Positions 50,969-61,800 of a DNA stretch of 64,000 nt are shown piece after piece (within the stretch, counting starts at the first letter, position 1; each line of letters starts with the position of its first letter). The notes beneath the pieces are model-generated. The model had not been told where the DNA came from. It ran no database searches and worked only from the letters and a program-made list of their open reading frames with translations. Where the stretch lies: contig JAJJXM010000069.1 in the NCBI GenBank assembly GCA_024516155.1, forward strand, positions 237,939-301,938, read 5' to 3'. A program made the position numbers and the translations under genes. This stretch comes from Pyronema omphalodes (taxonomy: Eukaryota; Ascomycota; Pezizomycetes; Pezizales; Pyronemataceae).

Positions 50969-52090
50969 ATTCGGATTCGCAGCACTCTGTTACGTTATTC
51001 TCTGAAGTTGGGGGGAATTGTACGTTGTTTTTGTTGGCTTTTGTCGCAAAATCAGAGTTTTCACGAGTTTTGGCTTACCCCACCTCACGAAATGTCGCCA
51101 AAACAACGACAGAACAACGCCCAACAATCGAAACGGTCCGAAAACGCGTACAATGTTCTAGCCGACCTTCCTCATGATGGACCTCTTCCTACTTTCGATG
51201 GAAGAGATGGAAAATTTGATGACGTTGATGGAAACTCCGCTGGGAAGCCCTTCCAGAGCGTGGTCTTGGCAGGATCACCAGTTCCTTGGGCTTGAACACA
51301 GCAGCGACAGGCAACAACTGAACAAAGCCGGTTCAGTAACTACCGCCGCAGTGTTTTATCTGCGATTAATCGGGCAGCCTTGGTTGATGACAACTATGCC
51401 ACCCTGGACCAACTGTTTGCTGACAGCTACCCCGAAGTCACTGGGGCCAGCTTCCCGGGGATACAACAGATCCATCAGGACACACAGCGATGCTTCAATA
51501 CCCTCGATGAATCCATACGCAACAACAACCATGTGATGCGCCACAGATTCGACATCATGATGTCGAAGTTCAACATTCTGCTCGACGAAAACACGAAGCT
51601 GCGCGCAGCATACAACTCCACACAGGCGGAAACAGCGGCTCTCCAGGCTGCTGTGGACGCTCTGACGAAAAAAATCGACCAACAGCAACAAGTCATTTCG
51701 GCGCCACCCTTACCGAACCTCACGGCCTCTTCCTCAGCGATGGAAGAGATGACAATGCAACTGTCCGTCGTCCAACATGACATTCAGGATGTCCTCGACG
51801 CTGTTCGCAACTCTCCTGGCAAGAGAAAGCGAAGGGGAAGCGACCAGAATACCGAACCCACCTCACCGACAAACAGGAGACCGGTGAACCACAAACCGAG
51901 AGCTGCATCACCGGTGCGAAGCCTGACGCACTCGAAACATGCGACTACCGCCGCCCAGGACAAGCTGGATGCCCTCAAGCCTATGTCCCCCCGACCTCTC
52001 CTCGCAGTCACGTCGACCGAAGCAACACCGGGACCTCACGCTGACAGTTCATCTGGTCAGGACACACCTCTACCAGATGCCCCAAGCGCC
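50969..52090 (+). mobile_element. Element C4, 5' part
   Basis: It starts inside the C 5' UTR (TTCGGATTCGCAGCAC) without the 5' box and runs through about two thirds of the ORF. It then meets LINE H at 52091-52095. The 3' part is not in the window. Confidence 0.78.
51092..52090 (+). pseudogene. C4 ORF1-like gene, 5' two thirds
   Basis: ATG 51092 (MSPKQRQNNAQQSKRS). TGA at 51293-51295 replaces a TCA Ser codon of the other copies. The same frame then continues from ALVDDNYATLDQLF through the coiled coil and GKRKRRG to LPDAPSA at 52090, where LINE H interrupts. Confidence 0.82.
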
Positions 52091-52094
52091 GGGT

Positions 52095-52522
52095 TACCAC
52101 ACAGCAACCGCTGACCCCCCCCTGCATTTTCGACAACAACCTCAAATTTCCCGGCTCTGCCGACGGAAATCGCTTTATCGCACTCAGTTTACCCCGAATC
52201 CCGATTTCCAGGCCCGAACTCCCGTTTACCGTTGAGTCTCAGCGGAAAAACGCGATTCTGGGACCTCCGGACCGGTCAACGGGCCTTTCCATGAACACCG
52301 CACCACCACCGGCCCTCCGATCATCATACAAACCTCATTGTCTGTTTCGGCATACCGAATTCCCCCCCTCCCCAAATTCCCCTCTCGCCAGCAGCACTGG
52401 TTGTGGTGGACCCCAACATTTCCCCCCTTCCGGACCCCCTCTCCTCGCGGAAATTTTCTCTCGCTTAACCAGAGCCTCTCACGTGTCCCGTAGCCATCGC
52501 TTACGGAGATCCCGATTTAGCG
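52095..52522 (+). other. 5' UTR of LINE H, with 5' terminal box
   Basis: The box reads ACCACACAGCAACCGC, GACC then a C-run, TGCATTTTCGACAACAAC. The leader is a diverged version of the F/A leader (for example GCATACCGAA and CAGCACTGGTTGTGG). Confidence 0.75.
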
Positions 52523-53659
52523 ATCGACGCTAATTCGCCCCTCCTGCCGACCCCCTCGCTTATGCAGGTACCAGTTGACACCTGCAGCCCTGCCACCCAA
52601 GTTCCGACAACCCCAACCCACAAAATCATAGCCATCGATCCCACCTCTGCCATGTCCACTGACCCCCTCGCCCGCGAAGACGCCCCTCACGCAGGCACAT
52701 CCTCCATCATCACCCCCTCCCTCAGAAAGCCCACCTCCTCTTCTACCCGCAACACCGCCCGCCTCAGCAGAGTCTCCAAATCCGAAATCCACCTCCCCTG
52801 ATGCACTGCCGGGGAAATGAGACGTGCCGCCATTGCTCACCTCGATAACAACCCCGCCATGCACAACCGCGACCTCACCCCCGCCCTGCCAGACCCCATC
52901 GACATCGACTCCGGCACCGACGTTGACAACGAAGAGGAATACGAATCAACACTCCAGCCAAGCGACGAATTCCTCACCACAATCGCCACCATGATCTCGA
53001 GAACCACCAACGACGCCCTCCGCCCTATAGTACAATCCATCGACACCATCAGCAGACGACTCGACAAAATCACCAAACCCAGCCAACTTCCATCGCAACA
53101 GCCCCAGCAACAGCCCCACCCCGGACCGACGACCACTGCCACCCCGCCCCCCCGACGATCTCCAGCATTGGAAGCAGCGATGCCGAATGCTGGGAACGAC
53201 CCTCCGACACCATAGCATCCCCCTACTGACCTCCACCACCCCCCGCCGCCAGTAGCCACCAGCAACGAACAACCCAGCAGCACCTTGGACCAGCGGAAAC
53301 ACAGCAAATGACCTCCTCTCCTCCGACCACGCCCCTCGAGGCACCCCGAATGCACGCCCAACCCGACGACCACCCCGACCGCGCCACCATTCCATCATCA
53401 TACCGTGCACCAACCGCTCTGAACTCAACGTGAACACCAGGGTCAGCGTAGGACTCACCGTCAACACCGCTTTTGCTAAAACCCGGGCTCCACCTGACAT
53501 GGGAGTAACTACGATAAGACAAACTGCGAACGGGAACCTTATGCTAAACATGTCGGACAACACAACTGAGGCGGAGCTGATGGAGAACTTAGCTACGATA
53601 CAGGAAGCCACAAAGACAGTCCGCACCTCTCTATCCGAACCCCGCCTGAACGAGCGTTT
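52523..53659 (+). pseudogene. LINE H ORF1, left part
   Basis: The position of the F/A start codon reads ATC (52523-52525), followed by the aligned DANSPLLPTPS and, from 52562, MQVPVDTCSPATQ. Frames break near 52800 and 53215. Recognisable segments are NDALRPIVQSIDTISRRLDK and, from 53430, NTRVSVGLTVNTAFAKTRAP. It is cut by C3 at the duplication GCCTGAACGAGCGTTT (53644-53659) within NERLYKLAVH. Confidence 0.8.
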
Positions 53660-53989
53660 ATTTATTTATTTATTTATTTATTAACTCATACACGCATCCA
53701 ACCGTAAGGTTATGGCGGAATCTACAGTAAATACAAAATTAAGAAACCCGGGTGTCAGGCCGAGCTCTCACTGGGTATGCCCCAGAGCTTGTCGTTAGGG
53801 GGTGGGGTTGTAGACCCCCAAGTCTCGTTGTGCTTTTGTTCGTCAAGCGTCGTCTGTTCCAGGAGCCCTGTACGCTCGGCGGCCACCTCGCCGGGTCATT
53901 CCCCCATTTCCTCCACCCTTCCCCTCCCGTTTTTAACCATTTTTCCGCCTTTATTTCCCCCACAAAGCAAAAACAAAACCAAAGCAAAG
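53660..53989 (-). other. 3' UTR of C3 (D-type)
   Basis: Shared module (about 53860-53985), the hairpin AACC/TTAC/GGTT on the minus strand (53701-53712), and a TAAA-repeat tail. It is nearly identical to C2. Confidence 0.8.
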
Positions 53990-55444
53990 TTAAACAGCCG
54001 CCGGGCCACCTACGCCCCCACTCTCCTCTCCTCTCTCAACTCCTCCGCCGGTGTCTTCTGACTCTTTGCCCTTTGAGACACCCGGGCCCGCCCTGCCCCT
54101 CTTCTCCTCCCCTCTCTCCCCTTCTCCTTCCTTCTTCCTCAGCCTTCTCGCTGCTCCCCCTCGCCTCTCTCCCCTTCTTGTCGGTGGTGTTGTCAGTCCA
54201 AGATTGCCATTCCCCAGCACAATCTGGACGTTGATGCCTCCGCTCTTGACGACTTCTGCCCAAGTCTTCTTTGCAGAGGGGGTTGTCGTTCTGGGTTGGT
54301 GGGTATTCTTTCCCCGGCCACCATTCTTTGTTGTAGGGGTCTTGCTGGGTGTCGCTGCCGTCGGTCTCGTCTCCTGCGCTCTCTGCTTCTTCCTCTGTGT
54401 AGCCTTCGCCTCCACAGTCTTCCATCCGTTGGTCTCAGCAGGGGCAGTGCTTGGGGCGTCGGGTAGAGGTGTGTCCTGAGCAGATGAACTGTCAGGGTGA
54501 GGTTCCGATGTCGCTTCGGTCGATGTGATTGCGAGGAGAGGTAGGGGGGACTTAAGCTTGAGGGCATCAAGCTTGTCCTGGGCGGCGGTAGTCGCATGTT
54601 TTGAGTGCATCAGGCTTCGCACCGGTGATGCAGCTCTCGGTTTGTGGTTGACCGGTACTCTGGTCGTTGGTGATGTGGGTTCGGTGTTCTGGTCGCTTCC
54701 CCTTCGCTTTCTCTTGCCAGGAGGGTTGCGAACAGCGTCCAGGACATCCTGAATGTCATGTTGGACAACGGACAGTTGCATAGTCATCTCTTCCATCGCG
54801 GAGGAAGAGGCCGTGAGGTTCGGTGAGGGGGGCGCCGAAATGACTTGTTGCTGTTCGTCGATTTTCTTCGTCAGGGCGTCCACAGCAGCCTTGAGGGCTG
54901 CTGTTTCTGCCTGTGTAGAGTCGTAGGCTGCGCGCAGCTTCGTGTTTTCGCCCATCAGAATGTTGAATTTCGTCATCATGACGTCGAATCTGAGGCGCAT
55001 CTCATCGCTCTTGTTGCGTATGGTGTCATCGAGGGTATTGAAGCGACGCTGTGTGTCCTGGTGGATCTGTTGTATCCCCAGGAAGCTGGCTCCAGTGAGT
55101 CCGGCTTCGTTGTCTAGAAACAGTTGATCTATGGTGACATAGTTGTCGTCGACTGCGACTGCCTTATTAATTGCAGATACCATCATGCGACGGTAGTCAC
55201 TAAACCGGCTGTGTTCAGTTGTCGCCTGTTGCTGCGATGTTGAGGCCGAAGGAACTGGTGATCGTGCCAAGACCACGCTCTGGAAGGGCTTTCCAGCGAA
55301 GTTTCCATCAACTTCATCAACTTTTCCATCTCTTCCATTCAGAGTAGGAGTAGATCCATCATGAGGAAGGTCGGCTAGAACATTGTACGCGTTTTGGGAC
55401 CGTTTCGGTCGTCGGGCGTTGTTCTGTCGTTGTTTTGGCGACAT
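53990..55444 (-). CDS. C3 ORF1-like protein, 484 residues
   Basis: An intact frame with the same architecture as C1: ATG 55444 (MSPKQRQNNARRPKRS), coiled coil about 125-200 (FDVMMTKFNILMGENTKL, KAAVDALTKKIDEQ), basic GKRKRRG near 244, Ser/Thr/Pro linker, TWAEVVKSGG near 394, Glu/Arg/Gly-rich tail to GGPAAV. Most differences from C1 look like substitutions without stops or frameshifts. Two intact copies in one window suggest the protein is, or was recently, under selection. A role in binding the element RNA is inferred from position and composition. Confidence 0.78.
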   Translation of the reverse strand: MSPKQRQNNARRPKRSQNAYNVLADLPHDGSTPTLNGRDGKVDEVDGNFAGKPFQSVVLARSPVPSASTSQQQATTEHSRFSDYRRMMVSAINKAVAVDDNYVTIDQLFLDNEAGLTGASFLGIQQIHQDTQRRFNTLDDTIRNKSDEMRLRFDVMMTKFNILMGENTKLRAAYDSTQAETAALKAAVDALTKKIDEQQQVISAPPSPNLTASSSAMEEMTMQLSVVQHDIQDVLDAVRNPPGKRKRRGSDQNTEPTSPTTRVPVNHKPRAASPVRSLMHSKHATTAAQDKLDALKLKSPLPLLAITSTEATSEPHPDSSSAQDTPLPDAPSTAPAETNGWKTVEAKATQRKKQRAQETRPTAATPSKTPTTKNGGRGKNTHQPRTTTPSAKKTWAEVVKSGGINVQIVLGNGNLGLTTPPTRRGERRGGAARRLRKKEGEGERGEEKRGRAGPGVSKGKESEDTGGGVERGEESGGVGGPAAV

Positions 55445-55661
55445 TTCGTGAGGTGAGGTAAGCCAAAACTCGTGAAAACTCTGATTTTGCGACAAAAGTC
55501 AACAAAAACAACGTAGAATTCCCTGAAAATTCAGAGAATAACGTAACAGAGTGCTGCGAATCCGAATCCGATGAGAAAACCGGGGGTTTCGGTGCTCGTT
55601 GTTGAGAATGCAGGGGGGGGGGGTCGCCGTTGCCGTGTGGTTGGTGCCTGAACGAGCGTTT

Positions 55662-56277
55662 GTACAAGCTCGCCGTTCACATCATCCCCACAGGACTATA
55701 CCCCGACACCCCTGAGGGCATGCGCCTCCTCCAGCAGGAGATCGAACACAACAACAGCCCGGTGACCCTAACGCAACCTCCCCGCTACATGACCAGTCCA
55801 GAGAAATGTGCAGGTAAGAGCGCATCGAGTGTGGTAATCGCAGTGGGAACAACCAAAGAGCTGGCACTTCTGAAGCGCAGAAAGGTCATGGTACTCTTCG
55901 AACCCCGAAGAATCATCGAATTCCACTCCGCGAGAATGACCGACCAGTGTCGGCGGTGCCTGCTCTTCGGCCACCACCACTCCAACTGCACAGGTGATCG
56001 AGGACCCGTATGCGCCCTCTGCGGCCAGGACCACGCCACGGACGCCCACACATGCTCTGAATGCCCCCAGAAAAGAGGTAAAAGCTGCGAACACACCCAA
56101 TATCAATGTAAGAACTGCGTAGACGGAGGCCTCACTGAACACGACCACCCCGGATTCAGCAAGCAATGCCCAACCCGAGTCCGCATCCTTCGCAAAGCCT
56201 GGGCCGCATCACAGCAAACCGCCCCCGCCACCACAAACCCCAGCGACAAGGACACCGAGATCGCCGTCCATGTATAA
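55662..56277 (+). pseudogene. LINE H ORF1, right part (zinc knuckles)
   Basis: It resumes after C3: YKLAVHIIPTGLYPDTPEGM, then three Cys/His knuckles: CRRCLLFGHHHSNC, CALCGQDHATDAHTC, and CEHTQYQCKNC with KQCPTRVRI. The stop at 56275-56277 overlaps the ORF2 ATG by 8 nt (ATGTATAA). This half is undamaged. Confidence 0.85.
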
Positions 56278-56668
56278 TCACAATGCATTGGCAGCAACCG
56301 TCTGGATCATCTCTCAAAACATGAACCGCCAACGAACGGCACCTGACGCGCTGTTAAACACCGCTTGTAATTCAGCAGACATTATTCTGCTACAAGAAAT
56401 AAACATTACTGACCCTACCTACGCCATAACCCACCCCTCTTTCACGCTGGTATTACCACCGCGGGGAGGAAGGGACACTAACAGGACAGCAGCCTACGCG
56501 ACTAAAACCAACCCATACCTCCGGGTCTCCCAGCGCACCGACGTATGCGCCGACCCTGATCTGCAAGTCCTCGAGGTGGGCGCAGACCTTATCCCCGCTT
56601 TCTTCATGATAAACATCTATAATCAACGACACCCTGATACCCATCTATACACCCTCCCCCGCGCCGTG
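56270..56668 (+). pseudogene. LINE H ORF2, N-terminal endonuclease part
   Basis: MYNHNALAATVWIISQNMNR and on through LLQEINITD, PDLQVLEVGADLIPAFF to LYTLPRAVTPP, where D2 begins. It is open over its whole visible length and encodes the first half of the AP endonuclease. Confidence 0.83.
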
Positions 56669-56958
56669 ACACCACCCAGCAAAGAGCGACCCCCCCCCTG
56701 CCTTTTCAACAACCACGCCGAAATCGCAAGATTTTATCGCGGATTATTGTTCGGCAGCCCCGAATTACCTATTCGCAGCATTTCCAGATCAGGCCCTCTC
56801 TTTTTCGTTGAGTTTTCATCGAAAAAGAGTTTTCGGGCCCCTGAGAAAAGCCCCGCGAACCGGTTCCATCAACACCACCCTCCACCCACATCAACAACCA
56901 TCATTTCAATCGCGGATTCCTTGTCGCTACCGCAGAAACAACTTATTCCGAACCTCCG
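56669..56958 (+). other. 5' UTR of LINE D2, with 5' terminal box
   Basis: The box reads ACACCACCCAGCAAAG, GA, a C-run, TGCCTTTTCAACAACCAC. The remainder matches D1 (9962-10091 and 23929-24041), including the CCCCTGAG site where G2 inserted in D1. Confidence 0.8.
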
Positions 56959-58869
56959 ATGCCCACCCGATCCTCCGCTGTTGAGAAACAGCCCCTCCCC
57001 CCCGACAAAGCGCCCCCTCGAGCACTCGCGAAAGAAAAACGCGCTAACGCAGAGCCGCACGAGTCCGACGCGTCCGACGTTGAGATGCACGTAGACACGT
57101 GCTCTGACGTCAGCGAGGATTCCAGCGACGACGACGCGTCTCCCCGAGACAGCTCCCCAACGCCAACTTCTCGCAACACCACCAACGCCCCACCCAAAAC
57201 ACCCCACAACAAAAAACCCCTCCCTGTAAACTCCGACACCCCCGATCAACTGAGCAACAATGACCCCAAATACTCCATCCAACAAACCACCGGAAAACAG
57301 AAAAAACGCCCCGCCGCCTCCACTGCCCATACTATCACCCATATCGCCGAAGACTCCACCCCCGTTCCTGCAAACGTCAAACGACTCCACCCCGACATCG
57401 CTCCGATCAATGCCACACCTCCCAGCAACGCCGACCTCGCTCAATCCATCGACGTCCTCCACCACAATCTTGCCACCACCGCGGACATGTTTCGTCACGC
57501 CGACCAGACAACGAACGACAGAATCAACAAAGCGTTCAAGACAATCAACAAGAACCAGTCCCTCCTCCAATCCATCTACGATGCCGTCCAACTCCTCGCC
57601 CCGTCCCTCCTACCGAAAGGAACAGCTACCGCCGTGTCCCCCACCCCTGTCTCCGCATCCTCCACCCCCCTCGAGACCACCAGCCCCGATACCCAACCCG
57701 TTAACGCCCCTCTCGATTTACCCTCCAAACATGCCCCCCGCCTCAGCGAAGCCGAGTACTGGAAGCAGAGGTGCTTGAACGCCGAAGCTGAACTCCGGAA
57801 GAACGAGCTCACTCCTCCCCCTCACCTACCCCCTCCCCCACCCCAGGCGAACGAACCGTGGCAAGGACCAATACCCGCGGCCACCAAGTTGTTCAAAGAG
57901 AAAGCCGCTGCCCCATCAAAGACCCCCCCTAAGACCACCAAACCCAACCCCCAACGCAAGAACCCCCCCCGCGTCCAAGACATTGTGATCCCCTGCCCTG
58001 ACCCCCGTGCCCTGCCCGATAGCTCTAAGGTCGCCATTGGATTAGCGATCAACGAAGCCCTACACAAGGCGAAGGTGGAAGGAAACATCATGACGGTTAG
58101 GAAAAATATGGCAGGAAGCCTCATGCTTACCCCCTCCCCGAACACATCCATTACCGATCTCACCCCCCACCTCTCAGTTATCCACGCCGCTGCCTGCACA
58201 GTCCACCCGAACCTCTTGCCCCTCCGACTTAACGAAAAATGGTATAAGCTGGCAGTCCACGGAATCCCCACGGACTACTACGAGGACACCGCCAAGGGTA
58301 TGCAAAAATTGCAGCAAGAAATCGAGACGAACCACAACGTACGCCTGACACAACCCCCAAGGTACATCTCTCACCCGGACAAGCGTGTTGGTAAGACCGC
58401 CTCCAGTGTGATGATCGCACTGAAGTCCAGCGAGGAATACAACCTCCTCAAGAGAACAAAGGTGACAGTATTATTCGAACAACGCAAGGTGACAGAATGC
58501 TTCACCGCCCGTTCCATTGACCAATGCCGCAGGTGCCAGAAATTTGGACATCATCACGCAATCTGCCCAGCTGACAATGGCCCCGCTTGCGCGATATGCG
58601 CCGCCCCTCACCCCACCGAAAATCACCAATGCGGCCAATGTCCCACAATCCAGGGCCGCAAATGTCAACACACCCTCTACAAGTGTGCAAATTGCGTGGC
58701 CGCTGGCCACACAGACGTCCACCACGCCGCATACAGCACCCGCTGCCCCGTCAAAGTGAACGTCGTCAGGGAAGCCTGGCAGAAGACCCGCCCGGAGACA
58801 ACACCCCTAGACGCCATCCCCGCCGAAATAAACCCCATCGCCGACACCACCATGACCACTGATGAATAG
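56959..58869 (+). CDS. LINE D2 ORF1 protein, 636 residues, intact
   Basis: ATG 56959 (MPTRSSAVEKQPLPPDKAPP). The N-terminal half is acidic, then Pro/Thr-rich with a weakly helical part (DMFRHADQTTNDRINKAFKT). The conserved middle block is LNEKWYKLAVHGIPTDYYED with TQPPRYISHPDKRVGKTASS. The C-terminal Cys/His region (about 515-595) holds CRRCQKFGHHHAIC, CAICAAPHPTENHQC, CGQC and CQHTLYKCANC. These knuckles bind nucleic acid in this family, and the protein should coat LINE RNA. The stop overlaps ORF2 by 8 nt. No defects found. It is the only intact LINE ORF1 in the window. Confidence 0.92.
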   Translation: MPTRSSAVEKQPLPPDKAPPRALAKEKRANAEPHESDASDVEMHVDTCSDVSEDSSDDDASPRDSSPTPTSRNTTNAPPKTPHNKKPLPVNSDTPDQLSNNDPKYSIQQTTGKQKKRPAASTAHTITHIAEDSTPVPANVKRLHPDIAPINATPPSNADLAQSIDVLHHNLATTADMFRHADQTTNDRINKAFKTINKNQSLLQSIYDAVQLLAPSLLPKGTATAVSPTPVSASSTPLETTSPDTQPVNAPLDLPSKHAPRLSEAEYWKQRCLNAEAELRKNELTPPPHLPPPPPQANEPWQGPIPAATKLFKEKAAAPSKTPPKTTKPNPQRKNPPRVQDIVIPCPDPRALPDSSKVAIGLAINEALHKAKVEGNIMTVRKNMAGSLMLTPSPNTSITDLTPHLSVIHAAACTVHPNLLPLRLNEKWYKLAVHGIPTDYYEDTAKGMQKLQQEIETNHNVRLTQPPRYISHPDKRVGKTASSVMIALKSSEEYNLLKRTKVTVLFEQRKVTECFTARSIDQCRRCQKFGHHHAICPADNGPACAICAAPHPTENHQCGQCPTIQGRKCQHTLYKCANCVAAGHTDVHHAAYSTRCPVKVNVVREAWQKTRPETTPLDAIPAEINPIADTTMTTDE

Positions 58870-61800
58870 ATACGACTCATCAGCGGCGACCCTTCGCATC
58901 GTGTCACATAACACGAATCGCAGCGCCACCGCGCTAACAACACTGCTGAACTCAGCAGGATCCAAAATAGACATATTGCTGGTACAAGAGATTAACGTTA
59001 AAGATCCCCGGTACGCAATCACACATCCAGATTTCCTTTTGTTACTTCCCCCCCGCAGCCACCACAAAGTCAATCGCACTGCTGCATATATCTCCCGCCT
59101 CAACCCACACGTTCGAGTCACACCAAGACCGGACGTCAGCGGAGATCCTGACCTCCAGGTACTCGAGGTCAGCACCACACTCATTCCCTCCTTTTACCTC
59201 TTAAATATCTATAATGAAAAAGACCCCCAAACAAAACTATATACCGTCCCCCGCTCCCTTACCCCCCTCACTCTCCCCCACCGTTTCGTGATCACAGGGG
59301 ACCTCAATGCCCATCACCCTCTGTGGAACTCCCACGCACGCAGACCAGCGAGAGCAGACGTGCTGGTGGAACTGATGGAAGACCATCACTGGCAACTGGT
59401 AAACGTCCCGGACGTTCCTACTTACCACTATCGAGACGGATCGGGCTCTTCGGTCCTCGACCTGACTCTGGCAGCCCCGGCGATGGCGAGAGAAATTTCT
59501 TCTTGGGCTATTGACGACGGCATTGCCACGGGATCGGACCACGAGGTGATCCGTTTCCAAATCAACTCCTTACACCCAGACCACCACAACACCGCCGGCG
59601 ACACTACGCGACTAAACTGGCGCAAGACGGACTGGGAGACCTTCACCGAAGAATTGCAACGTCTCACCGAAGCTTCCTACCCCCGGTGGTCCCACCTCCG
59701 AGCCAACCCCTCCGCCGAGAACCTCGACGAATGGGCTGCCCTCCTTCGCGACTCTATCCAAACCGCCGCCGCGATATCAACACCTACCCTCACCCCAACC
59801 CCGCGGTCGAAGAGATGGTGGACGGAGGAGGTACGCCTGACACGTAAAGACATGACCCGGGCCAGGAGGAGATGGAAACAGACCCGCCTTCCCCAACACC
59901 TCGCCGAATACAAACAGTCTCGAAACGCCCACTACAGGAAAGTCCGACATGCAAAGGACTCCATGTGGAAGGAATACTTAGCCGCGGTGGAAGGACCAGA
60001 CATATGGGCGGCCTTCCGATATACAAACCCGCGCCGCGCTCAATTGACACCACCGATCAAGACACAGGTAGGAGGAATGGAGAAGGTATGCGTCGACTTC
60101 GACAGTAAGGTAGAGGCCTTTCAAGCGTTATTCCCTCCCCCCCCAGCTGCCCCCCCCACACGCACCTCACGACCCAACCCCCAACTTCCCTGGAAAACAT
60201 TCACCCCCGAAGAAATTCGTACCGCTATCACAACATCCTCCCCCAAGAAAGCCCCCGGCCCGGACTCCATCACGTTCGCGTGCCTTAGGAAGGCGTACGA
60301 TGCAGTCCCCAAAGTTTTCAACGCCCTGTACTCAACCTTAGGAACGAAAGGATATCATCCGCGGAGCTGGCGAGAGGCCACGACGGTGGTGATACCTAAA
60401 CCAAACAAACCGGACTATAGCGCCATAAAGGCATACCGCCCGATCGCCTTACTCAACTGCTTGGGCAAGGTGTTAGAAAAACTCATGGCGACCCGGCTCA
60501 GCCTTATGGCGGAGTCGCACGACATCCTGCATAAGGACCAGATTGGCGGGCGCCGAAAACGCTCGGCAATTGACGCCGCGGTGGCACTGACGCATGAGGT
60601 AGAAGTTAAGGCGGGAAATCGCTTCGTAACGTCTGCCCTATTTTTAGATGTACGAGGAGCTTTCGATAACGTCTCCTCCGCCAGATTACTGGCAACTATG
60701 CACTCACTCGGCTGCCCACAGGCGGTAATATCGTGGTGTTCCTCATTCTTAAGTGACCGCGCAACCGCCCTATCCTTTGACGGCAGATCAGATTCACAGT
60801 GACCAATTCAAACCGGCATTCCCCAGGGATCCCCCGCATCGCCAATACTCTTCCTCATATACCTTCGCCCCCTCTTTGACGCCTTACAATCCGAACACCC
60901 GACCCTGTGGACCCCTAGCTATATAGACGACGTTGCCTTGGTGGCCCATGGACGAACGAGAGAACAAAATGCGCGCGCCCTGGAAGCAGCCGCTCGCACC
61001 GCATTCAACTGGGCGCAGACAAACGCGGTAGCATTCGACGATTCCAAATCGGAGATGCTGCACTTCCATAAGTCGCGAATCGATGAACACAGCGAAGCAA
61101 CAAACGTGCGCTTACCTAACGGCACCATAGTCACCCCTGGGACTCAAGGAGGCAGCAAGGACGTGGTCCGGTGGATTGGCATACATTTTGATCGCAAACT
61201 TTCCTTTTCCCAACATGTAAAAATAAGACTGACGGCCGCCGCTAGGTCCCTCAACGCCCTCCGAAGTTTGGTACGTCACGAAACAGGTCTGTCCCCCTCA
61301 GCGACCCGTACACTTTATCAAGCGTGTGTAACCTCTAGGTCGGATTTTGGCTCTGAGATCTGGTGGAATGGACAAAAAGGACTGGCCAGCACACTACAAA
61401 CGCAACAAAACTCCGCCCTACGCCGCATACTAAACGCATTCACATCGACCCCCATAGTGGCCCTACACAACGAAGCCGCCATACCCCCCGTCGCAGTTCG
61501 CCTTCAACGCCGCAGCCGCAAATACGTTCTCGGCCTCCTCTCCCTCCCCCCTTCCCACCCCGTAGTTAGACGCTGCCCTTCCTCCTTCCCCGTGCCCAAC
61601 CACTTCCCCACCTCCATATGTGACCCGTCCGAATATGACTACCCCTGGAACACCACCCGGAAAGCCCCCTCGCGCCTCGTTCGCATGCTCCGCTCCGTCA
61701 GTCAGTGGATATTACCAGACGACGTAATCGAGGACACGGCACACCCAAATCCCACCCCGTGGATAAGCTCACCCCTACGAATAAAGATATCCTCCCTCCC

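Larger units (their letters stand above)
53660..55645 (-). mobile_element. Element C3: complete non-autonomous element with 16-bp target duplication
   Basis: 1,986 bp. GCCTGAACGAGCGTTT flanks it at 53644-53659 and 55646-55661. It has the 5' box (55596-55645), an intact ORF, and a D-type 3' UTR, hairpin and AAAT tail. The clean duplication and complete ends show insertion by target-primed reverse transcription, although it encodes no RT. Confidence 0.9.
52095..56668 (+). mobile_element. LINE H, 5' part, split by C3
   Basis: It has the 5' box (52095-52143), 5' UTR, ORF1 and the start of ORF2, then is cut by LINE D2 at 56669. C3 lies inside ORF1 (53660-55645). It is related to F and A but clearly divergent from both, and it inserted in C4. 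The 3' part lies beyond the window. Confidence 0.82.
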
